NCBI RefSeq assembly: GCF_900182695.1
Contig: NZ_FXTK01000012.1
Coordinates: 54,854 to 118,853 of the forward strand
DNA: 64,000 nucleotides
Origin: Paracoccus laeviglucosivorans
Lineage (GTDB): Bacteria; Pseudomonadota; Alphaproteobacteria; Rhodobacterales; Rhodobacteraceae
Direction: 5' to 3'
The position numbers and the translations under genes were made by a program. Numbering within the stretch: the first letter of the stretch is position 1; every line of letters starts with the position of its first letter. The notes below the pieces were generated by a model that did no database searches, had not been told where the DNA came from, and worked only from the letters and a program-made list of their open reading frames with translations. Below are positions 17,051-25,810 of the stretch, one piece after another.

Positions 17051-18139
17051 TCACGCCTCACCGCGCAGAACACGCTCCACTGCGGTCAGCACCCGGTCCA
17101 TCAGATCGCGATCGAGGTCAGAGCCGGTCAGTCGGATCAGCAGCCCCTGCGAGTCGCGCTTGTGCTGCAGATGAACACCTTGCGCGACGGCGACAGCCGT
17201 TCCGCTGGAGACTTGGCGCGGGCGACCGCCGCGTGCGTTGTCCCTACCCCCTGTTTCAGCGATCACAGCAATAGGCTCAATCGAACGCCATTCATCCTCG
17301 GCGCTTTCGATCGCGTCAGACGACAAGGCAGCACGCAGACGCTCGGCCATGCCCGCACGCAAAGCTGTCGCAAGCCGCAAGCCCTGCCGTTCACTAAGCG
17401 CCTGCGGGAACTTCAGCAGATCGCCAAGCTCCTCGTGGATCAGCGCAAAGGACCGCAGCTTGGATCGCTTGGCCTTGGAGCCTGATGCAAACAACGCATC
17501 CACTGCCGCCTCGACCGTTTCAAACGCGCCATTTTCGGCGGCGACCACGGCCACCCGGCCACGCTCATACTGGCTAAGTCCGGCGCGGATTTCGTTCTCT
17601 TCGACCATCGCGACGAACGCCTCGGCTGAGCCTTCGGCTTTGCGAACCAGCGCGCGGATTGTCAGATATTCCTCGCGCCCGGTTTCGGCCAGCAACGCAC
17701 GCACCGCGCCCAGACGACGATACCCCGAGATCAGGCCGTAACGCTGCTCGCCCTGTGGGACGGCAAGCTCGAAAATCTCGATGGGCAGCCGCAGACCGTG
17801 ACTGCGGATAGAGGCCTTAAGTTCGGCCATCTCCTCGGGATCCAGAGACATCCGGTCGCGGACCATCTCATCAGCCACGATATCGGACAGCGCAATGTCG
17901 CGAACCAGAAGCCCGCGGGCCTCGGCATCGCGCAACCGTGCGGCGTCTTTGCGATCCCGCGCCTGCTCGGCCCGTTCATCGGTGGTCGCGGTCTGCGTCA
18001 ACGCGGCAGCCTCGGCGGCGACGGTCGCGATTGGTGCGGCCAGACCCAGCGGATCTCGTCGGGTTTCGCGCGCGAAACCTTCTTCGATCTCGCGGAGCTG
18101 ATCCTGCGTCGGGGTTTCAAGCTGCCTGCGTTTAGCCAT
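17051..18139 (-). CDS. parB: Plasmid partition protein ParB/RepB-type
   Basis: 362 residues with the ParB order: a nuclease-like/CTPase N-domain (LLVRDIALSDIVADEMVRDRMS, ELKASIRSHGLRLPIEIF, then the box YGLISGYRRLGAVRALLAE), a helix-turn-helix region (GLSQYERGRVAVVAAENGAF), and a basic C-terminal dimerisation end. The N-terminal 40 residues include acidic/basic segments of the type that contact ParA. Its ATG overlaps the parA end by 8 bases. It should bind parS sites and load onto plasmid DNA for segregation. It is closer to plasmid RepB/ParB than to chromosomal ParB. Confidence 0.92.
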   Translation of the reverse strand: MAKRRQLETPTQDQLREIEEGFARETRRDPLGLAAPIATVAAEAAALTQTATTDERAEQARDRKDAARLRDAEARGLLVRDIALSDIVADEMVRDRMSLDPEEMAELKASIRSHGLRLPIEIFELAVPQGEQRYGLISGYRRLGAVRALLAETGREEYLTIRALVRKAEGSAEAFVAMVEENEIRAGLSQYERGRVAVVAAENGAFETVEAAVDALFASGSKAKRSKLRSFALIHEELGDLLKFPQALSERQGLRLATALRAGMAERLRAALSSDAIESAEDEWRSIEPIAVIAETGGRDNARGGRPRQVSSGTAVAVAQGVHLQHKRDSQGLLIRLTGSDLDRDLMDRVLTAVERVLRGEA

Positions 18140-19517
18140 TATTCTTTTCCTTCATCGCCAGATCGCGCCACCAGGCACCGATCAATATCTCCTTCACCTC
18201 GGCATAAGTCCGGTCGAATGTTTCACGACCACGCGAATACGTCTCGCGATTGAAGTCGCGATAATCTGCCTCATAGATCCCATTGACCTGCTCGCCGGCC
18301 TGACCGACCAGGGCTGTATAGTCCTGTCGGTATGTCGTCATGAAATCGCCGAAATATGCCTGAATGACATTGGCCAGATTGGTCTGCTGCGCAGCATCAA
18401 AGCGCGTGATGATCGCGCGGACGACATCCCATTCGAATTTCATCTCAGGCAGACCCTGCCTGCGCCTGACCGAATTTTCCCCATCCTCGATACTGGCAAA
18501 AGTCGAATACAGCATGTCAAAGAAGCGCCCGGTCGAGTCAAACTCCAGGAACGACGCCCCCAGAGGCACCAGCAGAATATCCGCTGCCGCCAGCGCGTTT
18601 ATCGTCAAATAACCCAGCGCTGGCGGGGTATCCAGCAAGATGATGTCATATTGCTCAAGCAAGGACTCGCGTTCCAGAAAGCCGGTCAAGGCATCCCAAA
18701 GCGGCCAACCACGTAATGTCATCCGCCAGACAGGAATCTGAAACTCGGCCCAATAAAGGTTTAGCTGCGCACCGATCAGATCGATGTTTGGCCAGTGGGT
18801 TTTCTGGATCACATCGCTGGCAGAAACCTTCAGCGCCTCGGACAAGGTTTCATCGAAGGGCAGGGGGGCTTCGCCCTGCGCGGCCCTGACCTTGTTCTCG
18901 GCCTCGAGCGCAAGCGCGTAATCCTTGGCCAGCAGCGGGAATACGGTCTGCCATTCATCCGCAACCTTGCCGCCCATGATCGAGGTCATGGAGCCCTGGC
19001 TGTCCAGATCGATCACCAGCACGCGATAGCCGTCAAGCGCGGCAGACATCGCAAGATGCGCGGCCGTCGAGGTCTTGCCAACGCCCCCCTTGAAGTTCGC
19101 CACTGCTATGACCTTTGCGGGCAGATCCTTTGGCCGGAACGGGCGGTATTCCTTGCTGCTGGCACCCTCTTCGGCAAAGAAGTTACGCAGCGAAATCACT
19201 TCCTCAAGCGTGAACCACTTCGTGCCGCCTTCGCCGATGCCTTGCGGCAGATCCGGGTTTTGCTTCAGCACGCGCCGCAGATGAGCCGGAGCGACAGGGA
19301 TCAGATATTTGCATATCTCCCAAGTGGAAAACTTACGCAGCCGTTTTGCTCCATCGGGTGCATAACCCCGTTTCGCCAGATCGGTGCGGCCACGTGCAGC
19401 AAATGCCGCGGCTTTCGCGAATCGCGCCGTGTCGATAGGATCACCAAGACGTGTCGCTGCCTCGCGTGGATCCAGGCTGAAATATGGTGGAAGCAAAGAT
19501 TCGGGTTTTTTTGACAT
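18132..19517 (-). CDS. parA: Plasmid partition ATPase ParA (type Ia, with N-terminal HTH)
   Basis: 461 residues. The N-terminal third carries a winged-helix segment (TWEICKYLIPVAPAHLRRVL, KWFTLEEVISLRNFF), typical of type Ia ParA/RepA proteins that also repress their own operon. The deviant Walker A motif KGGVGKT lies at about residues 143-149, with VLVIDLDSQGS (Walker A') and IILLDTPPALGYLTINAL (Walker B region) after it. Start 19517 is chosen because the upstream extension is His-rich and unconvincing. It is divergent from the replication gene across the origin region. Confidence 0.92.
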   Translation of the reverse strand: MSKKPESLLPPYFSLDPREAATRLGDPIDTARFAKAAAFAARGRTDLAKRGYAPDGAKRLRKFSTWEICKYLIPVAPAHLRRVLKQNPDLPQGIGEGGTKWFTLEEVISLRNFFAEEGASSKEYRPFRPKDLPAKVIAVANFKGGVGKTSTAAHLAMSAALDGYRVLVIDLDSQGSMTSIMGGKVADEWQTVFPLLAKDYALALEAENKVRAAQGEAPLPFDETLSEALKVSASDVIQKTHWPNIDLIGAQLNLYWAEFQIPVWRMTLRGWPLWDALTGFLERESLLEQYDIILLDTPPALGYLTINALAAADILLVPLGASFLEFDSTGRFFDMLYSTFASIEDGENSVRRRQGLPEMKFEWDVVRAIITRFDAAQQTNLANVIQAYFGDFMTTYRQDYTALVGQAGEQVNGIYEADYRDFNRETYSRGRETFDRTYAEVKEILIGAWWRDLAMKEKNNG

Positions 19518-19559
19518 ATTCAGGTGGCCTGTATGATGTGCGCCATTCGGGCGTCTGTG

Positions 19560-19640
19560 GTGCGAAGTATCGCACATCGTTCTTAGCTATGGAATCGATA
19601 AGGGGCATTTCGCGAAAAGATTGGGGTTTCGCAGCGAAAA
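19560..19640. promoter_or_regulatory. parA promoter region with candidate ParA/ParB sites
   Basis: Three dyads lie upstream of parA: GTGCGA/TCGCAC around AGTA at 19560-19575, the palindrome TTTCGCGAAA near 19610, and GGGTTTCGC/GCGAAAACCC around one base near 19625-19645. The last two share the core TTTCGC. ParA-type autorepression and ParB centromere binding commonly use such palindromes, but the assignment is inference. Confidence 0.4.
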
Positions 19641-19679
19641 CCCTAAATCATCGCTTTCAGCCGCAACACAAATGTTGAG

Positions 19680-20073
19680 ATTCTTTAAGCAGCTTTAGAA
19701 TCTTTATTGCGCATTACCAGTTGAATTTTATTCTTATATTCAGTTATAGGAACCCGGTTACAGGCGCTAAGGTGCCTGTTTTCAGGACGTAAGGCATCCG
19801 GTTGCGGGATAAACGGCTCCGATTCGCAGTAATTTGGGCCCCTACGTGCAGGATGCCGTGTTTTTCCCAATGATTTTGCGAAACCTGCCAACGTCGGCGA
19901 ACATGGCTACCGCAAACGGGTTCCTATGCTGTATGTGCTAGGACCGAAAGGAACCCACCTACAGGATGGGCAGCACTCAAGGAACAGGCACCTAACTTGG
20001 TATTGCCGCAAGGTGCCTGCGCATGTCATGATCTATCGCAGAATCCGGCAAACGGGTCACCGAAAGGGGCAAG
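19680..20073. other. Probable replication origin/control region with iteron-like repeats
   Basis: No supported gene lies between parA and rep. Repeats seen: AGGAACCCGGTTACAGG at 19748 and AGGAACCCACCTACAGG at 19949 (14 of 17 identical), plus an inverted TAGGAACCCG at 19917-19926. AGGTGCCTG occurs at 19770 and 20011 and, inverted, at 19985-19993. Two of the latter make a dyad with 9-base arms just before rep. The stretch around 19680-19750 is AT-rich for this replicon. This pattern fits an iteron origin bound by the downstream initiator. Confidence 0.6.
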
Positions 20074-21351
20074 ATGAACGAGCGTGCGATGAACCTGACC
20101 GGCGCCCTGCGGCGCGGGTCAGTCAAAAAAAATGTTGCCGCCATCCATGTGTCGGGCAAGCTGACGCTTCTGCAGCGCAAGCTGTCGAATGTGCTGCTGT
20201 TGAATGCCTATGACAACCTGATGACCCGGCCAAGCCATCGGATCGATGCACGGACCTTGTGCATGATGATCGGCTATAACTCGAACGACATGGAGACGCT
20301 GAAGCAGGCGCTGCGCAGTCTGGCCGAGACTTTGGCCGAATGGGACATGCTCGACGAAAAGGGCAAGCAGGAATGGGGCGTGTCGGCATTGCTGTCTTAT
20401 GCGCGGCTGCGGGGCGGTGTTTGCGAATACGCCTATTCGCCCGCACTGGCCGAAAAGCTGCATGACCCAAAAGTTTTCGCGCTGATCAACCTGAACATCC
20501 AGAAGCGCTTTTCCAGCGGTCATGCCCTGGCACTTTATGAGAACTGCTACCGCTTTGTCAGGACAGGCAGCACGGGTTGGTGGTCGATTGACCTGTTCCG
20601 CCGCCTGATGGGGGTCGATGGCAGTGCCTATTATGAAAACTACAAGCATCTGAACGCCAAGATCATCAAGCCTGCGGTGGCCGAGGTGAACAGCAATTCA
20701 AACATCATCGTCACCCCCGAAACCCGCAAAGAGGGCAGGGCGGTCGTCGAGATCCGTTTTCGCATCAAGGAAAACCCGCAGCTTGCGATGTTCGACATCG
20801 ACGATCAGGAAGGTGTGCGCAAAAGCCCGACCTATGCGCGGCTGGTGGAACTGGGCGCCAGCGACCGTCTTGCCCGCCAATGGATCGCCGAGCATGGCGA
20901 GGGGTATGTGGGGCAAAAGCTCGACTATGTCTCCGCGCAAAAAGGCGTGGAAAGCCCGGTCCGCTATCTGTCCGTCGCGCTCAAGGATGATTTCACGCCC
21001 GAGCCTGCGCCGGTGACCGTCAGCCCGGAAATGCGGGCGGCGGTGCAGTTGCTGGTGCAGGATCGCGCCGAGGCGGACGATCGGGCCGAGGCGCAGCGCC
21101 GCGCGCGCGATGCGGACCGGCGCTGGCGGGCCACGCGGATCGACCGGGTTCGCGAGATCGCCGAAAGCCGCAACCCGACCCAGCGCGATGCCGATCGGCG
21201 CATGTTCCTGTCGCGGTTGGAAGATGAATTGGGGCGGTCGGATTTTGTGCGGCACGGCTGGGCCTCGGCGCTGAACGCACGCGAGATCATGGCATTCTGG
21301 GAAGACATGGTTCCCGGTATTTTCGAAGATGTGGACGACCGTCAGGGCTAG
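20074..21351 (+). CDS. Plasmid replication initiator, RepB/Rep_3-like
   Basis: 425 residues. The first two-thirds resembles Rep_3-type initiators with two winged-helix units: LTLLQRKLSNVLLLNAYDNLM, then SRALYE-type spacing in SSGHALALYENCYRFV, and WWSIDLFRRLMGV. A long, highly charged C-terminal segment (about residues 330-400) follows. It lies next to parAB in divergent orientation with repeats between, the standard layout of alphaproteobacterial plasmid replicons. The stop overlaps the stop of the converging iclR gene. The exact initiator class needs a family search. Confidence 0.85.
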   Translation: MNERAMNLTGALRRGSVKKNVAAIHVSGKLTLLQRKLSNVLLLNAYDNLMTRPSHRIDARTLCMMIGYNSNDMETLKQALRSLAETLAEWDMLDEKGKQEWGVSALLSYARLRGGVCEYAYSPALAEKLHDPKVFALINLNIQKRFSSGHALALYENCYRFVRTGSTGWWSIDLFRRLMGVDGSAYYENYKHLNAKIIKPAVAEVNSNSNIIVTPETRKEGRAVVEIRFRIKENPQLAMFDIDDQEGVRKSPTYARLVELGASDRLARQWIAEHGEGYVGQKLDYVSAQKGVESPVRYLSVALKDDFTPEPAPVTVSPEMRAAVQLLVQDRAEADDRAEAQRRARDADRRWRATRIDRVREIAESRNPTQRDADRRMFLSRLEDELGRSDFVRHGWASALNAREIMAFWEDMVPGIFEDVDDRQG

Positions 21352-22112
21352 CCCGACAGCGCCTGCGCCATCTGCAACAATTGGTCACGCGCATCCGACC
21401 GGCTGCGCCCGGCAGTATCGTCGGGATGCTCGATAAAGGCGCAGGTCAGCACGCCGATGGCCTCGCCCTCGATCCCGGCGACAGGCACGCTTATATCTGT
21501 CACGCCATATAGCTGGCCCGAGGGTTCTGCCCGCCAGCCCTGTTGCCGAAGCTGGCTCAGATGGCTTTCGACCCGCGCCAGTTTGGCGGGGGCATCGACG
21601 ACGCCCCAGATGCCCAAAGTATCGACCGCACGGGCAGGGGACTGAAACGCCAGCAGTGTCAGGCCCGATCCGGTGGTGAACAGATCGACCTGCCCACCCA
21701 GCCGGGCGCGAAATTCCCAATGCCCGATCGGGCTGGCCTGTGCGACCACGATCCCAGTGCCCTGTTCCGGGACGACCAGATGGCAGGATTGCCGCATCTC
21801 ACGCGCGAATTCGTCCATCATCGGCTGGGCTTGCGCCACCAGCCGCCGCAGCGGCGGATGCCGCGTGGCCAAAAGATACAGCTTCATCGTCAGCGCATAG
21901 CGGTCGCCGCCCTCGATCCGGGTGACATAACCTCGGGCGACCAGCCGTTCCAGCATTCGGTAAATCTGCGATGGGCTTAGCCCCATTTCCTTGACGATTT
22001 CGGCCCGCGTCAGACCGCGCGCTTGGTCGGAAAGCACTTCAAGAATATCCAGACCCTTGTCCAGCGCGGGGGCACGATATCTGTCAGCACTGTCCTGAAT
22101 ATCGTCGGCCAT
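21348..22112 (-). CDS. IclR-family transcriptional regulator
   Basis: About 254 residues. A winged helix-turn-helix (LDKGLDILEVLSDQARGLTRAEIVKEMGLSPSQIYRMLERLVARGYVTR) precedes the IclR effector domain (MMDEFAREMRQSCHLVVPEQGTGIVVAQ, FTTGSGLTLLAF, VAGIEGEAIGVLTCAFIEHP). ATG 22112 is preferred because TTGGAG lies at ribosome-site distance; an upstream ATG at 22151 has none and falls inside a repeat that looks like an operator. It is divergent from the sugar ABC importer and L-fucose genes, and so is their likely regulator. Confidence 0.9.
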   Translation of the reverse strand: MADDIQDSADRYRAPALDKGLDILEVLSDQARGLTRAEIVKEMGLSPSQIYRMLERLVARGYVTRIEGGDRYALTMKLYLLATRHPPLRRLVAQAQPMMDEFAREMRQSCHLVVPEQGTGIVVAQASPIGHWEFRARLGGQVDLFTTGSGLTLLAFQSPARAVDTLGIWGVVDAPAKLARVESHLSQLRQQGWRAEPSGQLYGVTDISVPVAGIEGEAIGVLTCAFIEHPDDTAGRSRSDARDQLLQMAQALSG

Positions 22113-22143
22113 CGCGGTCGCTCCAAGGAATCGCTTGCTTGGG

Positions 22144-22171
22144 TTATTCATATGTAGATAGCTTATTCATA
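22144..22171. promoter_or_regulatory. Direct repeats in the iclR-ABC divergent promoter
   Basis: TTATTCATAT occurs at 22144-22153 and again at 22162-22171, 18 bases apart, in an AT-rich patch between the iclR-type gene and the ABC importer genes. IclR proteins often bind such spaced repeats as dimers of dimers. Confidence 0.5.
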
Positions 22172-22309
22172 TAAGAACCGCAGCGAAAGGCCCAAGAGGG
22201 GGTGGAAGCAGGCGGTAATCGTTGCTTTGGGAGGGGTGGCGATGAGATTTCGGAACGCGACGCGCCATGTCCGATGCCTGCCTTTGGCAGCGCATGTCGG
22301 GATGATCCT

Positions 22310-23815
22310 ATGACCGATCTTGTGCGGATGGAGGGCATCGACAAGCGGTTCCCCGGCGTTCATGCGCTGAAATCCGTAGGCTTCGATCTGCGCCCGGCCG
22401 AGGTCCACGCGCTGATGGGCGAAAACGGTGCCGGGAAATCGACGCTGATGAAGATCCTGTCCGGCGTCTATCACCCCGACGAGGGCCGCATCCTGATCGA
22501 CGGGGCCAAGGTGGCTTTGCCCACGCCCGGCGCGGCGCAGGCACTTGGCATCGGCATCATCCATCAGGAACTGGCCCTGATGCCCGACCTGACCGTGGCG
22601 CAGAACATCTGGATCGGGCGGGAACCGCGCCTGTCCCTTGGCCGTATCGATGAGGCGCGTCAGAACGCTGACACCGCCGCATTGTTTGCCGCGATGAACA
22701 TCCGCATGGACCCGCGGGCCCGTGTCGGCGGCCTGTCCATCGCGCGTCAGCAGATGGTGGAAATCGCCAAGGCGCTTAGCCACCGGTCCCGCGTCCTCAT
22801 CATGGACGAACCGACCGCCGCGCTGAACGATGCCGAGATTGCCGAGCTGTTCACCATTATCCGCCAGCTTCGCAGCGAAGGCGTCGGCATCATCTATATC
22901 AGCCACAAGATGGACGAGATTCGCCAGATCGCCGACCGCGTGACGGTGATGCGCGACGGCGCCTATGTTGGCACGGTTCAGGCGGCGGACACGCCGATCT
23001 CGCGGATCATCCAGATGATGGTGGGGCGCGAACTGGCCGATGCCGCTGCGACCATCCCCGATTTGGCCGGGTCCGGGACCGCGCTGGAGGTCCGCGACCT
23101 GACGCGCGGCACGGAATTGCGCAAGATCAGCTTCACCCTGAAACGCGGCGAGATTCTGGGCTTTGCGGGCCTGATGGGGGCGGGGCGCACCGAACTGGCC
23201 CGCGCGATCTTTGGCGCGGAACCAGCCGACGGCGGCGAGATTCTTGTGCAAGGCCGCGCGGTGACGATCCGCAGCCCCGCCGACGCGGTGCAGGCGGGCA
23301 TCGGCTACCTGTCCGAGGATCGCAAGCATTTCGGGCTGGCGCTGGGGATGGACGTGCGCGCGAATATCGCCATGGCCAGCCTGCCGCGCTATGCCGACCG
23401 CATCGGCCGCATCCGCGAACCCGAGCTGGCCCGCATCGCCCGCGATTATATACAGACGCTGGCCATCCGCACCCCCGGCGACCGGCAGGAAGTCCGACTG
23501 TTGTCGGGCGGCAACCAGCAGAAGGTGGTCATCGCCAAATGGCTGCTGCGTGATTGCGACATCCTGATCTTTGACGAACCGACGCGCGGTATTGATGTGG
23601 GCGCAAAGGCCGAAATCTATCGCCTGCTGGGCGAATTGGCGGCAGAGGGCAAGGCGATCATCGTCATCAGCAGCGAATTGCCCGAGGTGCTGCGCCTGTC
23701 CCATCGCATCGCCGTGATGTGCGAAGGCCGGCTGACCGGCATCCTGCCCGGCGGCGCCTCGCAGGAACAGATCATGGAACTGGCCACCCGTCGCGAGACG
23801 CTGGCTGCGGAATGA
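22310..23815 (+). CDS. Ribose-type sugar ABC transporter ATPase (two domains)
   Basis: 501 residues with two fused ABC domains. The first has Walker [10 protein letters not shown] at about residues 38-46, the modified signature [15 protein letters not shown] and Walker [12 protein letters not shown]. The second has a degenerate Walker A ([10 protein letters not shown]), the signature [15 protein letters not shown] and [11 protein letters not shown]. This is the RbsA/XylG/MglA pattern, where the second site is weak. The frame is open further upstream, but ATG 22310 begins right at the conserved N-terminus. It is first in the operon with an RbsC-like permease and an RbsB-like binding protein. 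Confidence 0.92.
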   Translation: MTDLVRMEGIDKRFPGVHALKSVGFDLRPAEVHALMGENGAGKSTLMKILSGVYHPDEGRILIDGAKVALPTPGAAQALGIGIIHQELALMPDLTVAQNIWIGREPRLSLGRIDEARQNADTAALFAAMNIRMDPRARVGGLSIARQQMVEIAKALSHRSRVLIMDEPTAALNDAEIAELFTIIRQLRSEGVGIIYISHKMDEIRQIADRVTVMRDGAYVGTVQAADTPISRIIQMMVGRELADAAATIPDLAGSGTALEVRDLTRGTELRKISFTLKRGEILGFAGLMGAGRTELARAIFGAEPADGGEILVQGRAVTIRSPADAVQAGIGYLSEDRKHFGLALGMDVRANIAMASLPRYADRIGRIREPELARIARDYIQTLAIRTPGDRQEVRLLSGGNQQKVVIAKWLLRDCDILIFDEPTRGIDVGAKAEIYRLLGELAAEGKAIIVISSELPEVLRLSHRIAVMCEGRLTGILPGGASQEQIMELATRRETLAAE

Positions 23816-23825
23816 GGGACCAAGC

Positions 23826-24803
23826 ATGAGTGAGAAACAGGCCCGCAGGGGCGCAGCACAGCAGAAGCTTCTGGCCTTTGCCAGCCTGATCGTGCTGGTC
23901 GTCGGCTTCTCGCTGGCAAGTCCGGCCTTTTTCCGCATCGACAATATCATGTCGATTCTTCAGGCCACATCTGTGAACGGCGTGCTGGCGGTCGGCGTCA
24001 CACTGGTCATCATTACCGGCGGGATCGACCTGTCCATCGGCACGCTGATGACTTTTTGCGCCGTCATGTCGGGCGTGGTGCTGACATGGGGTGGAATGCC
24101 CCTGCCGCTGGGCGTCATCGCGGGGATCGCGACGGGGGCGCTTTGCGGGCTGATCTCGGGGACGCTGGTTGCCAAGGCCAAGATCCCGCCCTTCATCGCC
24201 ACTTTGGGGATGATGCTGATCCTGAAGGGGCTGTCGTTGATCGTCACCGGCACCAAGCCCATCTATTTCAACGATACCGAGGGTTATACGACCATATCCC
24301 AAGGCTCGCTGATCGGGTCGATCATCCCGCAATTCCCGCTGCCGAACGGAGTGCTGATCCTGTTCATCGTCGCCGCCGTTATTGCATGGGTGCTGGGGCG
24401 CACGGTGTTGGGACGCTATACCTTCGCGCTGGGATCGAACGAGGAAGCCGTGCGCCTGTCCGGCGTCGATACCGACCGCTGGAAAATGGCGATCTATGCC
24501 TTGGCGGGCGGCATCGTGGGGATCGGGGGCATCCTGATCTCCAGTCGTCTGAACTCGGCCCAGCCAGCGCTGGGGCTGGGATATGAGCTTGAGGCGATCG
24601 CAGCCGTGGTCATCGGCGGCACGTCGCTGGCCGGGGGCAGGGGCACGATCTTGGGCACGCTGATCGGCGCGCTGATCATGTCGGTCTTGACCAATGGCCT
24701 GCGCGTCATGTCGGTCGCGCCGGAATGGCAGACGGTCGTGACCGGCGCCATCATCATCGTCGCCGTCTATGCCGACCAGTTGCGGCGGCGGGCGGCGGTC
24801 TGA
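23826..24803 (+). CDS. Ribose-type sugar ABC transporter permease
   Basis: A 325-residue hydrophobic protein of the RbsC/AraH family with about 8-10 membrane segments. Conserved blocks are GVTLVIITGGIDLSIGTLM, IPPFIATLGMMLILKGLSL, RYTFALGSNEEAVRLSGV (the cytoplasmic EAA-like loop that meets the ATPase), and AVVIGGTSLAGGRGTILGTLIGALI. It begins 10 bases after the ATPase stop. As the only permease between ATPase and binding protein, it forms a homodimeric channel. From the downstream enzymes its likely cargo is L-fucose or a related sugar. Confidence 0.92.
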   Translation: MSEKQARRGAAQQKLLAFASLIVLVVGFSLASPAFFRIDNIMSILQATSVNGVLAVGVTLVIITGGIDLSIGTLMTFCAVMSGVVLTWGGMPLPLGVIAGIATGALCGLISGTLVAKAKIPPFIATLGMMLILKGLSLIVTGTKPIYFNDTEGYTTISQGSLIGSIIPQFPLPNGVLILFIVAAVIAWVLGRTVLGRYTFALGSNEEAVRLSGVDTDRWKMAIYALAGGIVGIGGILISSRLNSAQPALGLGYELEAIAAVVIGGTSLAGGRGTILGTLIGALIMSVLTNGLRVMSVAPEWQTVVTGAIIIVAVYADQLRRRAAV

Positions 24804-24826
24804 CTTCAACCTTGGGAGGGGATGGA

Positions 24827-25771
24827 ATGTTTACCAGACGGGGAATGATCGGCGCGGCGACCGCGCTGGCGCTGATGACCGGGGCAACCGGAGCCATGGC
24901 GCAGGACAAGATGTCCGTGGCGCTTATATCCAAAGGCTTCCAGCACCAGTTCTGGCAGGCGGTCAAGCAGGGCGCTGACAAGGCCGGGGCCGATCTGGGC
25001 GTCGATGTGACGTTCGAGGGGCCGGATAACGAAACTCAGGTCGACAAGCAGATGGACATGCTGGCGGCGGCCTTGGCCAAGAAACCGTCGGCCATCGCGC
25101 TGGCGGCGCTGGACAGCCAGGCGGTGATCCCGCAGCTGAAACAGGCGCAATCGGCAGGCATTCCGGTTCTGGCCTTCGATTCAGGCGTCGATAGCGACAT
25201 TCCGGTGGCGACGGCCAGCACCGACAACGTGGCGGCTGCGGCCATGGCTGCCGACAAGATGGCAGAGCTGATCGGCGGCTCGGGCCAGATAGCGGTCGTG
25301 GCGCATAGCCAGACCTCGGCCACCGGCATCGACCGGCGCGACGGTTTCGTCAATGAGATCAAGGAGAAATACCCCGAGATTCAGATCGTCACCATTGAAT
25401 ACGGCGACGGCGACCATCTGAAATCGACCGAGATCACCAAGGCGATCCTTGCCGCCAATCCCGACATCAAGGGGATCTTCGGCACCAATGAGGGCTCGGC
25501 AATCGGCGTGCTGAACGGCGCGCGCGAAATGAACTCAAAGGTCGTCGTGGTCGGCTTCGACAGCGGCAAGGCGCAGAAGGACGCGATCCGCTCGGGCGCA
25601 ATGGCGGGTGCAATCACGCAGAACCCGGTCGGCATCGGCTATGAAACCGTCAAGGCCGCCGTCGCCGTCGCCAAGGGCGAGACGGTGGCCAAGAACATCG
25701 ACACCGGCTTTTTCTGGTACGACAAGTCGAATATCGACGCGCCCGAAATCGCCGCTGTTCTTTACGATTGA
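24827..25771 (+). CDS. Ribose-type sugar ABC binding protein
   Basis: 314 residues starting MFTRRGMIGAATALALMTGATGAMAQ, a Tat-like or Sec signal (RR followed by a hydrophobic core). The mature protein has RbsB-family blocks: VALISKGFQHQFWQAVKQGADKA, QMDMLAAALAKKPSAIALAALD, VLAFDSGVDSDIPVATASTDN and IKGIFGTNEGSAIGVLNG. GGGAGGGG precedes the ATG. The gene is followed by a GC hairpin and then the L-fuconate dehydratase gene, which suggests an aldohexose or 6-deoxy-sugar ligand. Confidence 0.92.
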   Translation: MFTRRGMIGAATALALMTGATGAMAQDKMSVALISKGFQHQFWQAVKQGADKAGADLGVDVTFEGPDNETQVDKQMDMLAAALAKKPSAIALAALDSQAVIPQLKQAQSAGIPVLAFDSGVDSDIPVATASTDNVAAAAMAADKMAELIGGSGQIAVVAHSQTSATGIDRRDGFVNEIKEKYPEIQIVTIEYGDGDHLKSTEITKAILAANPDIKGIFGTNEGSAIGVLNGAREMNSKVVVVGFDSGKAQKDAIRSGAMAGAITQNPVGIGYETVKAAVAVAKGETVAKNIDTGFFWYDKSNIDAPEIAAVLYD

Positions 25772-25775
25772 CAAC

Positions 25776-25794
25776 CGGGGGCCACGCGCCCCCG
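25776..25794 (+). other. Intercistronic hairpin after the binding-protein gene
   Basis: CGGGGGC and GCCCCCG form a perfect 7-pair stem with a five-base loop, in the 39-base gap between the binding-protein gene and the dehydratase gene. It is probably an mRNA-stabilising element that raises binding-protein output over the enzymes. Confidence 0.5.
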
Positions 25795-25810
25795 CACTGA
25801 AAGGCACGGC

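Noticed and set aside
19685..19891. 68-codon minus-strand frame in the origin region
   Set aside because: It overlaps the iteron-like repeats, has no ribosome site and no similarity to plasmid control proteins that I recognise.
22163..23950. A 595-codon open frame on the minus strand across the ABC ATPase
   Set aside because: Its translation is antisense to a clear two-domain ABC ATPase, with His/Asp/Gln-rich low-complexity composition and no motifs.
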